DNA of 64,000 nucleotides from Clostridiales bacterium. Lineage in GTDB: Bacteria; Bacillota; Clostridia; Christensenellales; Pumilibacteraceae. The stretch lies in the NCBI GenBank assembly GCA_015055625.1, contig SVHU01000013.1, forward strand, positions 1 through 64,000, read 5' to 3'. A program made the translations under genes and the position numbers. This document shows, piece by piece, positions 37,301 through 44,420 of this stretch (the first letter of the stretch is position 1; every line of letters begins with the position of its first letter). Under the pieces are notes generated by a model, which saw only the letters and a program-made list of their open reading frames with translations, searched no databases and was not told the origin of the DNA.

Positions 37301-37493
37301 CGCCAACAACAGTAAGCGAATGTTTATTTCCGTCATAAGTAACGGTGTTGTCTGATAATGTTGCGCCTGTTATTGGTTGATCTTCTGCAGGTGGGTTGTC
37401 GTTTTGCGAGGAAGATGACGAACATGCTATGGCGGACGTCGTTGCAAAAGCAATTGCAATAATAGAAAGTAAAGCGAGTATTTTCTTTTTCAT
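34386..37493 (-). CDS. Surface lipoprotein with MBG-type Ig-like repeats and a predicted beta-propeller (DUF5050-like)
   Basis: The 1035-residue protein begins with a lipoprotein signal (KKKILALLSIIAIAFAT, then SAIAC with the lipidated C24) and a serine-rich linker. Residues 41-435 hold five repeats of about 75-81 residues containing the pattern YDGNKHSLTV ... YTYNG ... AGTY ... ATISADGY, which fits MBG/YDG Ig-like domains. From about 440 to the end there are many short blades such as IYYY(S/T) ... G(T/I)YK, the pattern of DUF5050-like beta-propellers. It should be tethered to the outer face of the membrane. TAAGGAG precedes the ATG. It lies 31 bases after an HTH/zinc-ribbon membrane protein gene. 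The ligand is unknown. Confidence 0.8.
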   Translation of the reverse strand: MKKKILALLSIIAIAFATTSAIACSSSSSQNDNPPAEDQPITGATLSDNTVTYDGNKHSLTVVGAPSGATIVYTYNGIECDGVVNAGTYAVVATISADGYVSKTLTATLVIEEPPVQEPEEMTGVSMSSNTVTYDGNKHSLTVVGAPSGATIVYTYNGIECDGVVNAGTYAVIATISADGYVSKTLTATLVIEEPPVQEPELKNFDEATLSNSTVDYNGKTHSIKVSGAPLGTNIVYTYNNEKCDGVSDAGTYTVVATLTKDGYNTKTLTATLVINKLNFENVTLTGYEVEYDGNKHSVLVNGKLPDNANVKYTYNGEELDSVTEAGSYTVTAVITAPNYNSKTLTATLKISVVAEDKEITGVTLKKVTVIEYDAKPHSVNVEGNLPVGAIVVYTYNGIEATSVTDKGNYKIIAKITAPGYKNLTLEATLSIIAPESQLYSINHNGTIYFQNNLDGNRLYTYNNGTLTRVNKDVAQYMISNGTNMYYYSNSLFSKVIKSVSTTGVSSLASVKGEWLTTDGTYIYYAVNNLLVGTDENGIYKLKIAPENDSEKIPVKLTTDKATYLTYHNDYIYYSNTSNKKYLTRISTKSSQANVGECLMEEAVSYIINDGTNLYFDASNGLASAIYKYNISNNESTKLTTDSGKYLTKVDNYIYYVNNDLLTSNLFGDGIYKVSINGNTLGAPGTKVLEAEDGNGYSSLTSDGTNLYYYKLNDKHFYRNTTSGTSEKDLMEGFVLNEKVTLAGYSKLAEYKGEIYYTDPTDDSALYKYNPTTKTNVKVLSDCVSNVYFHNGHMYYSTFILTNYALMRMNLTTNEIQKVTSERCDNLIFDGDTIYYVQISGGLFTNKIKSISVDGINETVILDGKNQWVYGFEKVDNVYYYVINPSFGYKYIYSYDADTKKESSLGIKAENFVIANDKIYYYSHTDNNLSSCNLDGTNETVIKKDLTIETMYLDGNNLYFSSTHKNNTGIYKCDISQSSPSATRVSSKKANGIVAYNGNVYFLNSSVSYVKDYPVQATDCDGKLYCSNNTNTPLN
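36891..37107 (-). repeat. Direct repeat, copy 1 of a 243-bp unit (second MBG repeat)
   Basis: This DNA is nearly identical, with scattered single changes, to the segment exactly 243 bases further on. It encodes the second MBG-type repeat of the lipoprotein. Confidence 0.85.
37134..37350 (-). repeat. Direct repeat, copy 2 of a 243-bp unit (first MBG repeat)
   Basis: Partner of the repeat 243 bases away. The long stretches of identical DNA point to recent duplication or gene conversion of one 81-codon unit. Confidence 0.85.
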
Positions 37494-37524
37494 TTTTATA
37501 TCTCCTTATAAATAATTTGCGGAT

Positions 37525-38412
37525 TTACGCGTTTTCAGCGTTTTCTACGTCTTTGTAGGATTGTTTAAGATTTTTAATAGTTGAAGTTAGCGAGAATGGG
37601 AAAATAATGCTAGCATAGATTGAAGATATGATAAGTCCAATAATGAAGATTACTGCCGAAAGTACTGCGCTAAGTATTGCGAAAGCTATTTTTGCAGCGA
37701 TAAGGAATTTAATTCCGTCCCAATCTAAAGTGAAAATAATTCCCGGCATTTGGAAGCTTCTTAAAAAGAACGCAAGAACGTCTAATGCAGAGCCGTCCCA
37801 ACAACACTCGGAAACAAGCGCTGACACCATATATCCAAACACAGTAAAGACCATAATAAGCGTGATTGTTGTACCAGCGTCGAATATCCCAGACGAAGCT
37901 CCAGATAATCCTATAATAAGACCAAGTAGTAATCCTAATGTAAGTATGATTCCACCCCAAATAAGACCTTTCTTAAAATCGGATGCGGTAAATTCTTTAT
38001 CTGCTTTTGCGCGTTGTATTTCCTTTTCCTTTTTACATTTGTTACAAATAACGCCAACACCGTCGTTTGCAACCACGTATTCGCCGTTTGATACTGCGCG
38101 GTTACATTCTTTGCAATAGCCTAGTATAATTTTTGTAGGCGGTGTTTCAACGGGTTTTTCAACTATTCTTTCTATAATTACGGGCGTGGGAGTTTCCGCT
38201 TGCGTTTGCTTGCTTTCGAAATCTAATAGCTCGTTCATTGAAACGCCTAAAATTTCGCACAGCCTTTTTGTTGTTTCTAAATCTGGTTCGCTAAGATTGT
38301 TTTCCCATTTGGATACCGCTTGTGAAGTAACGTTGAGCTTTTCACCAAGCTCCGATTGTGTGAGATTGCGTTTCTTTCTCAGTTCAGTAATTTTTTGTCC
38401 TAAGTTTTCCAT
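37525..38412 (-). CDS. XRE-type HTH protein with zinc ribbon and membrane helices
   Basis: The 295-residue protein has an N-terminal XRE helix-turn-helix (about residues 5-62; NLTQSELGEKLNVTSQAVSKWE), a linker, a four-cysteine zinc ribbon (C100, C103, C123, C126) and three or four transmembrane segments in about residues 145-275. A DNA-binding domain fixed to the membrane suggests a one-component sensor. AAAGGAG precedes the ATG. It is the first gene of an operon with the MBG/propeller lipoprotein, so it may sense or control the surface state through that partner. That role is inference. Confidence 0.82.
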   Translation of the reverse strand: MENLGQKITELRKKRNLTQSELGEKLNVTSQAVSKWENNLSEPDLETTKRLCEILGVSMNELLDFESKQTQAETPTPVIIERIVEKPVETPPTKIILGYCKECNRAVSNGEYVVANDGVGVICNKCKKEKEIQRAKADKEFTASDFKKGLIWGGIILTLGLLLGLIIGLSGASSGIFDAGTTITLIMVFTVFGYMVSALVSECCWDGSALDVLAFFLRSFQMPGIIFTLDWDGIKFLIAAKIAFAILSAVLSAVIFIIGLIISSIYASIIFPFSLTSTIKNLKQSYKDVENAENA

Positions 38413-38466
38413 AAAATTCTCCTTTTGATATAAAGTAGTTTTTCGCCTTTTGGCTCTTATGGTTTT

Positions 38467-38495
38467 ATTGTATCAAAACAACTCGCAGTTGTCTT
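38467..38495 (-). promoter_or_regulatory. Promoter with overlapping operator for the HTH/lipoprotein operon
   Basis: On the minus strand TACAAT (38467-38472) is preceded after 17 bases by AAGACA (38490-38495). The perfect palindrome ACAACTCGCAGTTGT (38478-38492) lies in the spacer and touches the -35, where a bound XRE-type protein would block RNA polymerase. A second inverted repeat TCAACTTAAGGTTGA (38506-38520) follows upstream. Confidence 0.5.
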
Positions 38496-38556
38496 TAATT
38501 TTCACTCAACTTAAGGTTGAAAAAGTATAAATTTAGTTGTTTTTGTATAAAAATCA

Positions 38557-38599
38557 CTAGAAAACTAGTTTTTTACTATTATACAAAATAGAAAACTAT
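38557..38599 (+). promoter_or_regulatory. Twin operator-like sites upstream of the small XRE regulator
   Basis: CTAGAAAACTAG (38557-38568) and ATAGAAAACTAT (38588-38599) share the core TAGAAAACTA and are spaced 31 bases, about three helical turns. They are candidate binding sites of the regulator encoded just downstream. Confidence 0.42.
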
Positions 38600-38676
38600 T
38601 ATGCAAGCATTTTTATAAGAATTCTAGTAAAATTATTACAACGGAAAGTTGAAATTTGTCTAAATGGAGTGAAATG

Positions 38677-38979
38677 ATGTTCGGAAACAACATAAAAGAG
38701 TTAAGAAAAGAGAAGGGGCTTACGCAAACTCAGTTAGCTCAGGCGGTGGGTGTTACGCAAGGAGCAATTTATTTTTGGGAAAAAGAGATAAATGAACCGA
38801 CTGTTGGATATATTCTTAAGCTTGCGGAGTTTTTTCAAGTTTCCATAGACGATTTGCTTTCGCACACTGCGCCGTCTAGTGGTGTTTCAACAAAAAGTGC
38901 AAAGATGATGGCTATATTCAGTTCTCTTTCAGAAAAGAAGCAGGATTTGCTTATAACTATGGCGCAGGAAATGTTATAA
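38677..38979 (+). CDS. Small XRE-family transcriptional regulator
   Basis: The 100-residue protein is an HTH_3 domain (about residues 4-60; GLTQTQLAQAVGVTQGAIYFWEKE) with a short C-terminal helix ending SLSEKKQDLLITMAQEML. It resembles phage-repressor-like regulators. I chose the second of two adjacent ATG codons, seven bases after GGAG; the first ATG, four bases after it, would add one residue. It is divergent from the HTH/lipoprotein operon, with operator-like palindromes between them. Confidence 0.88.
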   Translation: MFGNNIKELRKEKGLTQTQLAQAVGVTQGAIYFWEKEINEPTVGYILKLAEFFQVSIDDLLSHTAPSSGVSTKSAKMMAIFSSLSEKKQDLLITMAQEML

Positions 38980-38990
38980 TAAACAAAACA

Positions 38991-39041
38991 AAAAAGTATG
39001 CAAAACCGACATACGTATCGTAGTTTTGCGTACTTTTTAAT
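38991..39041. terminator. Palindromic terminator, copy 2 of a dispersed pair
   Basis: The hairpin AAAAAGTATGCAAAAC/GTTTTGCGTACTTTTT matches copy 1 at 34321-34371 almost base for base, including ATACGTATCGTAG in the loop (39011-39023). It separates converging genes. Confidence 0.85.
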
Positions 39042-39057
39042 ATTAAATTGTTAGTTT

Positions 39058-39348
39058 TTATACGTCGTAGATAGATGGGACGTGTGGTTTTTTTGAGCGG
39101 AATTGTTCAATTTCCATTTTGTCAAAGTTTACGCTTTCGACAAAGTCGTCGGGGTAAAAGCGTACCGTGCCAAAGCGCATAAACCTAGTGTGATGCGAAG
39201 CAAGCGCGGAGGGTGTAGCAACGTCTAATGCATGACAGCCCTCACGGAGCGCAAGGATAAACTCGTCGTAGGTTGCGTTAGCAGGCATCTCGACAACAGT
39301 ATGAGCGGGCATTTTATCGCCTTTTTGTAACTTGATCCAAATTTTCAT
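39058..39348 (-). CDS. Small conserved hypothetical protein
   Basis: The 96-residue soluble protein starts MKIWIKLQKGDKM and reads like a family of about 95 residues common in Clostridia (basic N-terminal beta strand, then a helix around EFILALREGCHALDVATP). No function is known. There is no clear ribosome site before this ATG; a second ATG 12 codons later follows AAAGGCGAT and is the alternative start. I kept the longer form because the N-terminal block looks like part of the conserved domain. Confidence 0.65.
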   Translation of the reverse strand: MKIWIKLQKGDKMPAHTVVEMPANATYDEFILALREGCHALDVATPSALASHHTRFMRFGTVRFYPDDFVESVNFDKMEIEQFRSKKPHVPSIYDV

Positions 39349-39430
39349 AAATTTAGTTTAACACAATAGGGAAAATTTATCAAGCAGAATTTTGCATTGG
39401 TATAAATTTTCTTTTTTTTCATTTATTAGA

Positions 39431-39459
39431 TAGACAAAATGCTAATATCGTGGTACAAT
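39431..39459 (+). promoter_or_regulatory. Promoter of the metallophosphoesterase gene
   Basis: TAGACA (39431-39436), 17 bases, TACAAT (39454-39459). Confidence 0.65.
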
Positions 39460-39496
39460 ATAAAAAGCAAAATTAACTATGCTTAAGGAGAAAATT

Positions 39497-40582
39497 ATGA
39501 GTTTTTTGTATTGTAATCCCAACGTGTTGGTTGTCAAAAACAATTACGAGATAATCGTTAATGTTTTAGAACACGGCGTTTGCTACGTTCAGGTAGGAAA
39601 AAAGAAGTATTATGCGAACAATACTGGAATTATGCCCAGCGTAAACCTTGTTCAAAAATTTCTTATTCCTCAAAAACAGCTTGATGCGCATAAAAAATAT
39701 ACCGTTTGTTATAAGCGAGTATACGAGCGTAAGTCGTATTTTCCTGAAATTGGCGAGTGGGAATGTAAGGAATATTCGTTCAAGCCTATCGAAAAGGACG
39801 ATAACGTTAATATGATTTATACCGCAGACATCCACGGCAAATATGAGGATGCTAAAAAGCCGGCGGGATATTTTGGAAACGATATGGACTTATTTGTAGT
39901 CAACGGCGATTTTGGAGAGTCGGACAGCTATGAAAATTTGCGCCTTTTGTCTAAGTTTATAGGCGACGTAACGGGCGGAAACGTACCGGCATTGGTGGGC
40001 AGAGGTAACCACGATACGAGAGGCCCATTGGCGGAAAAAGTAACCGATTATATGGCTACGTATGACGGAAGAGCGTACTTTGACTTTACGATAGGACCGC
40101 TTTCTGGTGTTGTTTTAGACTGTGGCGAAGACAAGCTTGACAATCATGACGAATACCGTGGACTTAACTTTTTCGAACAGTACCGTCGCGACGAGCTTGC
40201 TTTCCTTAAAAAGCTTAAGCTTGCAGACCGTACATTCAAGTTTGCAGTTTGCCACGTACCGTTTATGAGCGTTAGAGGAATGGGAAACGGAGGCCCATTT
40301 GATATTATGCCTGAAACTTATAAGGCGTGGGGTAAAGAGATAGACAGACTTGGTATCGAATTTATGATTTGCGGACATCAGCACGAACTAGACTATGTTG
40401 GCATTGTTGACAAGCGCAACAAGTTCCCTCACTCCTATCCCGTAATCGTGGGCGCAAACATTCACGGTGGAATGGTGTGTTCTGCGGTAACCTTCAAAAA
40501 GAGCGGAACGACTGTAAAATTTGTGCACGAGAGCGGAAAAATTTTGCGTGAATTTACCGTAAAAGACGGCTACGAGCGTTAA
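39497..40582 (+). CDS. Calcineurin-like metallophosphoesterase
   Basis: The 361-residue protein has all dimetal motifs: D111-x-H113 (TADIHG), D138 (NGDFG), N171-H172 (GRGNHDTR), H253 (CHVPF) and the GHxH pair H294/H296. Residues 1-100 form an extra N-terminal beta domain of the purple-acid-phosphatase-like kind. There is no signal peptide. It likely hydrolyses a phosphomonoester or phosphodiester in the cytoplasm; the substrate is not evident. I chose the ATG after AAGGAG, since the upstream ATG would place that site inside the gene. Confidence 0.88.
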   Translation: MSFLYCNPNVLVVKNNYEIIVNVLEHGVCYVQVGKKKYYANNTGIMPSVNLVQKFLIPQKQLDAHKKYTVCYKRVYERKSYFPEIGEWECKEYSFKPIEKDDNVNMIYTADIHGKYEDAKKPAGYFGNDMDLFVVNGDFGESDSYENLRLLSKFIGDVTGGNVPALVGRGNHDTRGPLAEKVTDYMATYDGRAYFDFTIGPLSGVVLDCGEDKLDNHDEYRGLNFFEQYRRDELAFLKKLKLADRTFKFAVCHVPFMSVRGMGNGGPFDIMPETYKAWGKEIDRLGIEFMICGHQHELDYVGIVDKRNKFPHSYPVIVGANIHGGMVCSAVTFKKSGTTVKFVHESGKILREFTVKDGYER

Positions 40583-40609
40583 AATGTGTTGATTTGACAA
40601 AATATTTAC

Positions 40610-40648
40610 GAAAAAAACCGTTTTTTATTCCAAAAAGGCGGTTTTTTG
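40610..40648 (+). terminator. Terminator of the metallophosphoesterase gene
   Basis: AAAAAACCG and CGGTTTTTT outer arms with an A/T inner stem. Confidence 0.8.
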
Positions 40649-40649
40649 A

Positions 40650-40678
40650 TTGACTAAAACACTTTAATTTAATATAAT
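40650..40678 (+). promoter_or_regulatory. Promoter of the aconitase gene
   Basis: TTGACT (40650-40655), 17 bases, TATAAT (40673-40678), directly after the upstream terminator. Confidence 0.85.
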
Positions 40679-40691
40679 ATATTAAAATCGT

Positions 40692-40726
40692 TGCGGTAAA
40701 ACTATTTTACCGCACACATTTTTTTA
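40692..40726 (+). promoter_or_regulatory. Perfect hairpin plus T run in the aconitase leader
   Basis: TGCGGTAAAA (40692-40701) and TTTTACCGCA (40705-40714) pair perfectly over 10 bp around a three-base loop and are followed by CACATTTTTTT. It begins only about 7 bases after the expected transcription start. It could be an attenuator-type terminator or a 5' stabilising stem-loop. Confidence 0.5.
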
Positions 40727-40775
40727 TTATTACGACTAAAAAACTACGAGTAAAACACTTAAGCGGAGGCAATTT

Positions 40776-42683
40776 ATGAACTTAACTCAAAAAATAATCA
40801 AGGCGCATCTTGTATCGGGCGAAATGATTCCCGGTAAAGAAATTGCAATCAAAATCGACCAGACTCTTACCCAGGATTCTACGGGTACTATGGCGTATCT
40901 TCAGTTTGAAGCGCTTGGTACGGACAAGGTAAAAACTTACCGCTCCGTAGCGTATATTGATCATAACACCATTCAGTCCGGTTTTGAAAACGCCGATGAT
41001 CACGCATATATTCAGTCCGTTGCATTAAAGCACGGTATTTACGTTTCCAAGCCCGGTAACGGAATTTGCCATCAGGTAAACTTGGAAAGATTTGGTGTTC
41101 CCGGTATGACTCTTATCGGTTCCGATTCTCACACTCCTACCGCCGGCGGTATCGGAATGCTTGCAATCGGTTCGGGCGGACTTGACGTAGCAGTTGCAAT
41201 GGGTGGCGGAGCTTTGCACCTTAATATGCCTAAGGTTGTAAAAGTAGAGCTTGTTGGCGCTCTTCGTCCCAACGTTACAGCAAAGGACGTAATTTTGGAA
41301 GTGCTTAGAGTGCTTACCGTAAAAGGCGGTGTAGGCAAGGTTATAGAATACGTGGGAGAGGGTGTGAAAACCCTTACCGTTCCCGAGCGTGCTACCATTA
41401 CCAATATGGGTGCGGAGCTTGGCGCAACCACTTCTATCTTTCCATCCGACGAGCAAACTCTTGCTTTCTTGAAAGCTCAAAACAGAGAGCAGGATTATAC
41501 TCCTCTTTGCGCTGATGATAACGCTGAGTATGACGAGGCAATCACAATTAATCTTTCTGAGCTTTGTCCTCTTGCCGCTTGTCCTCACTCTCCCGACAAT
41601 ATCAAAAAAATCAGCGAGCTTACCGATATTAAGGTGGATCAGGTATGTATCGGAAGTTGTACAAACTCTTCATATCGTGACCTTATGAAAGTTGCTCGTA
41701 TTCTTAAGGGTAAGACGGTTAATCCCAACGTTTCTCTTACTATCAGCCCCGGCTCTAAGCAGGTATTCACTATGCTTGCAAGAAACGGAGCTCTTGCAGA
41801 TATGATTGCTGCAGGCGCAAGAGTTCTCGAGTGTGCGTGCGGTCCTTGTATCGGTATGGGACAGTCCCCCAAGAACAATGCGGTTTCCGTTCGTACTTTC
41901 AACCGTAACTTCTATGCTCGTAGTGGAACGGCCAGCGCAAGCGTATACCTTGTTTCTCCCGAAACTGCTGCTTATACTGCGCTCAATGGGTATTTTACCG
42001 ATCCTTCTGCGTGTGAGTTTTACGACGTACAAATGCCCGATAGCTTTGAGATTAACGACAATCTTATCTTAAAGCCAGAGGACTTTAAGGATATCGAGGT
42101 TACTCGTGGTCCAAACATTAAGCCTTTCCCCTTAAATACAGCTCTTCCTCAAACGGTTAAAGGCGAAGTTCTCTTAAAGGCGGAAGACAATATCACTACC
42201 GACCACATTATGCCCTCAAACGCCAGACTTCTTCCATACCGATCCAATATTCCCTATCTTTCTGACTATTGCATGAATCCCGTAGATCCCGATTTTGCAA
42301 AGAGAGCAAAGGAAAAGAAGGGTGGAATTATCGTGGCAGGCTCTAATTATGGTCAGGGTTCGTCAAGAGAACATGCGGCGCTTGTTCCTCTTTATCTTGG
42401 AATTAAAGCGGTTATTGCTAAGAGTTTTGCTCGTATTCATAGAGATAACCTTATCAACAGCGGAATTCTTCCTCTTGTATTCGAAAACGAGTGTGATTAT
42501 GACGCAATAGAAATGACGGATATTCTCACAATCGAAAACGCTACCGAGCAGATTGAAAATGAGAAGATTATCGTTAAGAACGTTACAAAGAACGTTGAAT
42601 TTACCGTTATTTTGTCAATTACAGACAGACAAAGAACTTTCCTTAAAGCAGGTGGAGTTCTTAATAGCTTAAAAAGCGAATAA
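40776..42683 (+). CDS. Aconitate hydratase (short, monomeric type)
   Basis: The 635-residue protein carries the [4Fe-4S] ligands C295 (GSCTNSS), C355 and C358 (CGPCIG), the substrate motif GSDSHTP (125-131), and the swivelling C-terminal domain with SNYGQGSSREHAA. Length matches the short aconitases of Clostridia rather than the 900-residue AcnA. It isomerises citrate and isocitrate. GGAGG precedes the ATG. No citrate synthase or isocitrate dehydrogenase is in view. It is followed by an Lrp regulator and an aminotransferase, so glutamate synthesis is a plausible context. A homoaconitase role is less likely but not excluded. Confidence 0.9.
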   Translation: MNLTQKIIKAHLVSGEMIPGKEIAIKIDQTLTQDSTGTMAYLQFEALGTDKVKTYRSVAYIDHNTIQSGFENADDHAYIQSVALKHGIYVSKPGNGICHQVNLERFGVPGMTLIGSDSHTPTAGGIGMLAIGSGGLDVAVAMGGGALHLNMPKVVKVELVGALRPNVTAKDVILEVLRVLTVKGGVGKVIEYVGEGVKTLTVPERATITNMGAELGATTSIFPSDEQTLAFLKAQNREQDYTPLCADDNAEYDEAITINLSELCPLAACPHSPDNIKKISELTDIKVDQVCIGSCTNSSYRDLMKVARILKGKTVNPNVSLTISPGSKQVFTMLARNGALADMIAAGARVLECACGPCIGMGQSPKNNAVSVRTFNRNFYARSGTASASVYLVSPETAAYTALNGYFTDPSACEFYDVQMPDSFEINDNLILKPEDFKDIEVTRGPNIKPFPLNTALPQTVKGEVLLKAEDNITTDHIMPSNARLLPYRSNIPYLSDYCMNPVDPDFAKRAKEKKGGIIVAGSNYGQGSSREHAALVPLYLGIKAVIAKSFARIHRDNLINSGILPLVFENECDYDAIEMTDILTIENATEQIENEKIIVKNVTKNVEFTVILSITDRQRTFLKAGGVLNSLKSE

Positions 42684-42703
42684 AAATTTTACGGAGGCGT
42701 ATT

Positions 42704-43192
42704 ATGACAGCAAATCAAAAAAAGATCCTCGATCTTCTTAAAAACGACGCAAGATATACCGCAAGCCAAATCGCGGATATGCTTTGCATGGAAGTTGTTG
42801 ATGTTGAAAAGACTATCGAAGAATTCGAGCGCGACGGAGTTATTGTAAAGTATTCCGCAATCGTAAACGACGACGAGTTTTTCGGCGACGGCGTGCAAGC
42901 GCTTATCGAGGTAAAAGTAAATCCTATGAAAGAAAAGGGGTATGATGAGATTGCCGAATACGTAGAGCAGTTTGCGGAAGTTAAAAATCTTTATCTTATG
43001 TCAGGAGCGTATGACCTTGCCATTTTTATTGAGGGTAAAAACCTCAAAGAAGTCGCCCGTTTTGTAAGCGAAAAGCTTTCGTGTATAAATCAGGTGCAGG
43101 CGGTTTCCACGCATTTCATTCTCAAAAAGTACAAGATTGAAGGCGTGGCTTTAGACAGACAGAAAAAAGAGAGGCTTATAATACAACCATGA
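42704..43192 (+). CDS. Lrp/AsnC-family transcriptional regulator
   Basis: The 162-residue protein has an N-terminal helix-turn-helix (about residues 3-50; ILDLLKNDARYTASQIADML) and a RAM effector domain with LYLMSGAYDLAIFIEGKN (about 104-121), as in AsnC-type amino-acid sensors. ACGGAGG precedes the ATG. Its last four bases overlap the aminotransferase start, so it likely regulates its own operon in response to an amino acid. Confidence 0.93.
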   Translation: MTANQKKILDLLKNDARYTASQIADMLCMEVVDVEKTIEEFERDGVIVKYSAIVNDDEFFGDGVQALIEVKVNPMKEKGYDEIAEYVEQFAEVKNLYLMSGAYDLAIFIEGKNLKEVARFVSEKLSCINQVQAVSTHFILKKYKIEGVALDRQKKERLIIQP

Positions 43193-44376
43193 ATTACGAC
43201 GATATAATAAATCCCGTTGTCAGGGATATGCCACCTAGTGGAATACGTAAGTTTTTTGATCTCGCTTCCGAGATGAAAGACTGCATATCGCTAGGCGTTG
43301 GAGAACCCGATTTTGTTACTCCTTGGTATATCCGCGATAGCGCAATAAAATCTATAATCGCAGGTAAAACGCAGTACACCTCAAACGCAGGTTTGCTCGA
43401 ACTTCGCGAAATGATTTCCAAGTACCTAAGCGATAGATTTTCGCTTTGCTACAATCCTAAAAGCGAGATTATCGTAACGGTGGGCGCGTCCGAGGCTATC
43501 GATATGGCGCTTCGTACCTTTGTAAAACCGGGTGAAGAAGTGCTTGTTCCCGATCCGTCTTACGTTTCCTATCAGCCAAACGTATCGCTTGTGGGCGGTG
43601 TTCCCGTGCCTGTTGCAACAAGTGCAGAACACGAGTTCAGACTTACTCCCGAAGCTTTAGAGGCAGCTATTACGCCTAAAAGCAAGGCGATAATAATGCC
43701 TTATCCTAACAATCCCACAGGCGCGATTATGGAAAAGGAAGATTTGGAGAAAATTATCCCCATTATCAAAAAGCACAACCTCATCGTTATATCCGACGAG
43801 ATATACGCAGAGCTTACTTACGGTGGTGGAAAACATTGCTCGATTGGCGCGTTTGAAGGAATGAAAGAACGCACAGTGCTTATTAGCGGATTTTCCAAGG
43901 CGTTTGCAATGACAGGTTGGAGAGTAGGATTTGTTTGCGCTCCAGCAGAAGTTATGAAGCAAATGTACAAGATACACCAGTACACAATTATGTGCGCGTC
44001 AACTGCATCTCAGTACGGCGCTTATACCGCGCTTAAAGGTGGGTTTGAGGATAATTTTTCAGCTGTGGAAGAAATGCGCGAAGCGTATGACACAAGAAGA
44101 AAGTTCTTGGTAAAAGAGTTTAACGCTATGGGGTTAGAATGCTTCGAGCCTAAAGGCGCTTTCTACGTATTTCCTTGTGTAAAATCATTGGGTATGACAG
44201 GAGCGGAGTTTGCGGAAAAGTTGCTATATTCTCAAAAAGTTGCAGTAGTTCCAGGCTCTGCGTTTGGAAAGAGCGGAGAGTATTTCGTAAGATGCTCTTA
44301 CGCGTACAGCTTGCAAGCTTTAAAAAAAGCGTGCGATAAAATTAGAGCGTTCATTCAAACGCTTAAACAACAATAA
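43189..44376 (+). CDS. Class I/II PLP-dependent aminotransferase
   Basis: The 395-residue protein has the class I pattern: GVGEPDF (about residues 36-42), PYPNNPTGAIM (about 165-175), the PLP lysine in SGFSKAFAMTGWRVGF (about 231-246) and the C-terminal arginine in YFVRCSYA. It resembles aspartate/alanine/aromatic aminotransferases of the PatA/AspC type. It overlaps the Lrp gene by four bases. The amino-acid partner is not fixed by sequence. Confidence 0.93.
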   Translation: MNYDDIINPVVRDMPPSGIRKFFDLASEMKDCISLGVGEPDFVTPWYIRDSAIKSIIAGKTQYTSNAGLLELREMISKYLSDRFSLCYNPKSEIIVTVGASEAIDMALRTFVKPGEEVLVPDPSYVSYQPNVSLVGGVPVPVATSAEHEFRLTPEALEAAITPKSKAIIMPYPNNPTGAIMEKEDLEKIIPIIKKHNLIVISDEIYAELTYGGGKHCSIGAFEGMKERTVLISGFSKAFAMTGWRVGFVCAPAEVMKQMYKIHQYTIMCASTASQYGAYTALKGGFEDNFSAVEEMREAYDTRRKFLVKEFNAMGLECFEPKGAFYVFPCVKSLGMTGAEFAEKLLYSQKVAVVPGSAFGKSGEYFVRCSYAYSLQALKKACDKIRAFIQTLKQQ

Positions 44377-44386
44377 AAAAAATATA

Positions 44387-44408
44387 TTACCGCAATAACG
44401 GTAAGGAG
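44387..44408 (+). promoter_or_regulatory. Small hairpin overlapping the greA ribosome site
   Basis: TTACCG (44387-44392) and CGGTAA (44399-44404) can pair, and the right arm runs into AAGGAG (44403-44408). The short stem is suggestive only. Confidence 0.3.
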
Positions 44409-44420
44409 TAAAATAATATA

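Noticed and set aside
36891-37350. Tandem repeat considered as a CRISPR-like array
   Set aside because: The unit is 243 bases, codes in frame for a protein domain and has no short repeat/spacer pattern.
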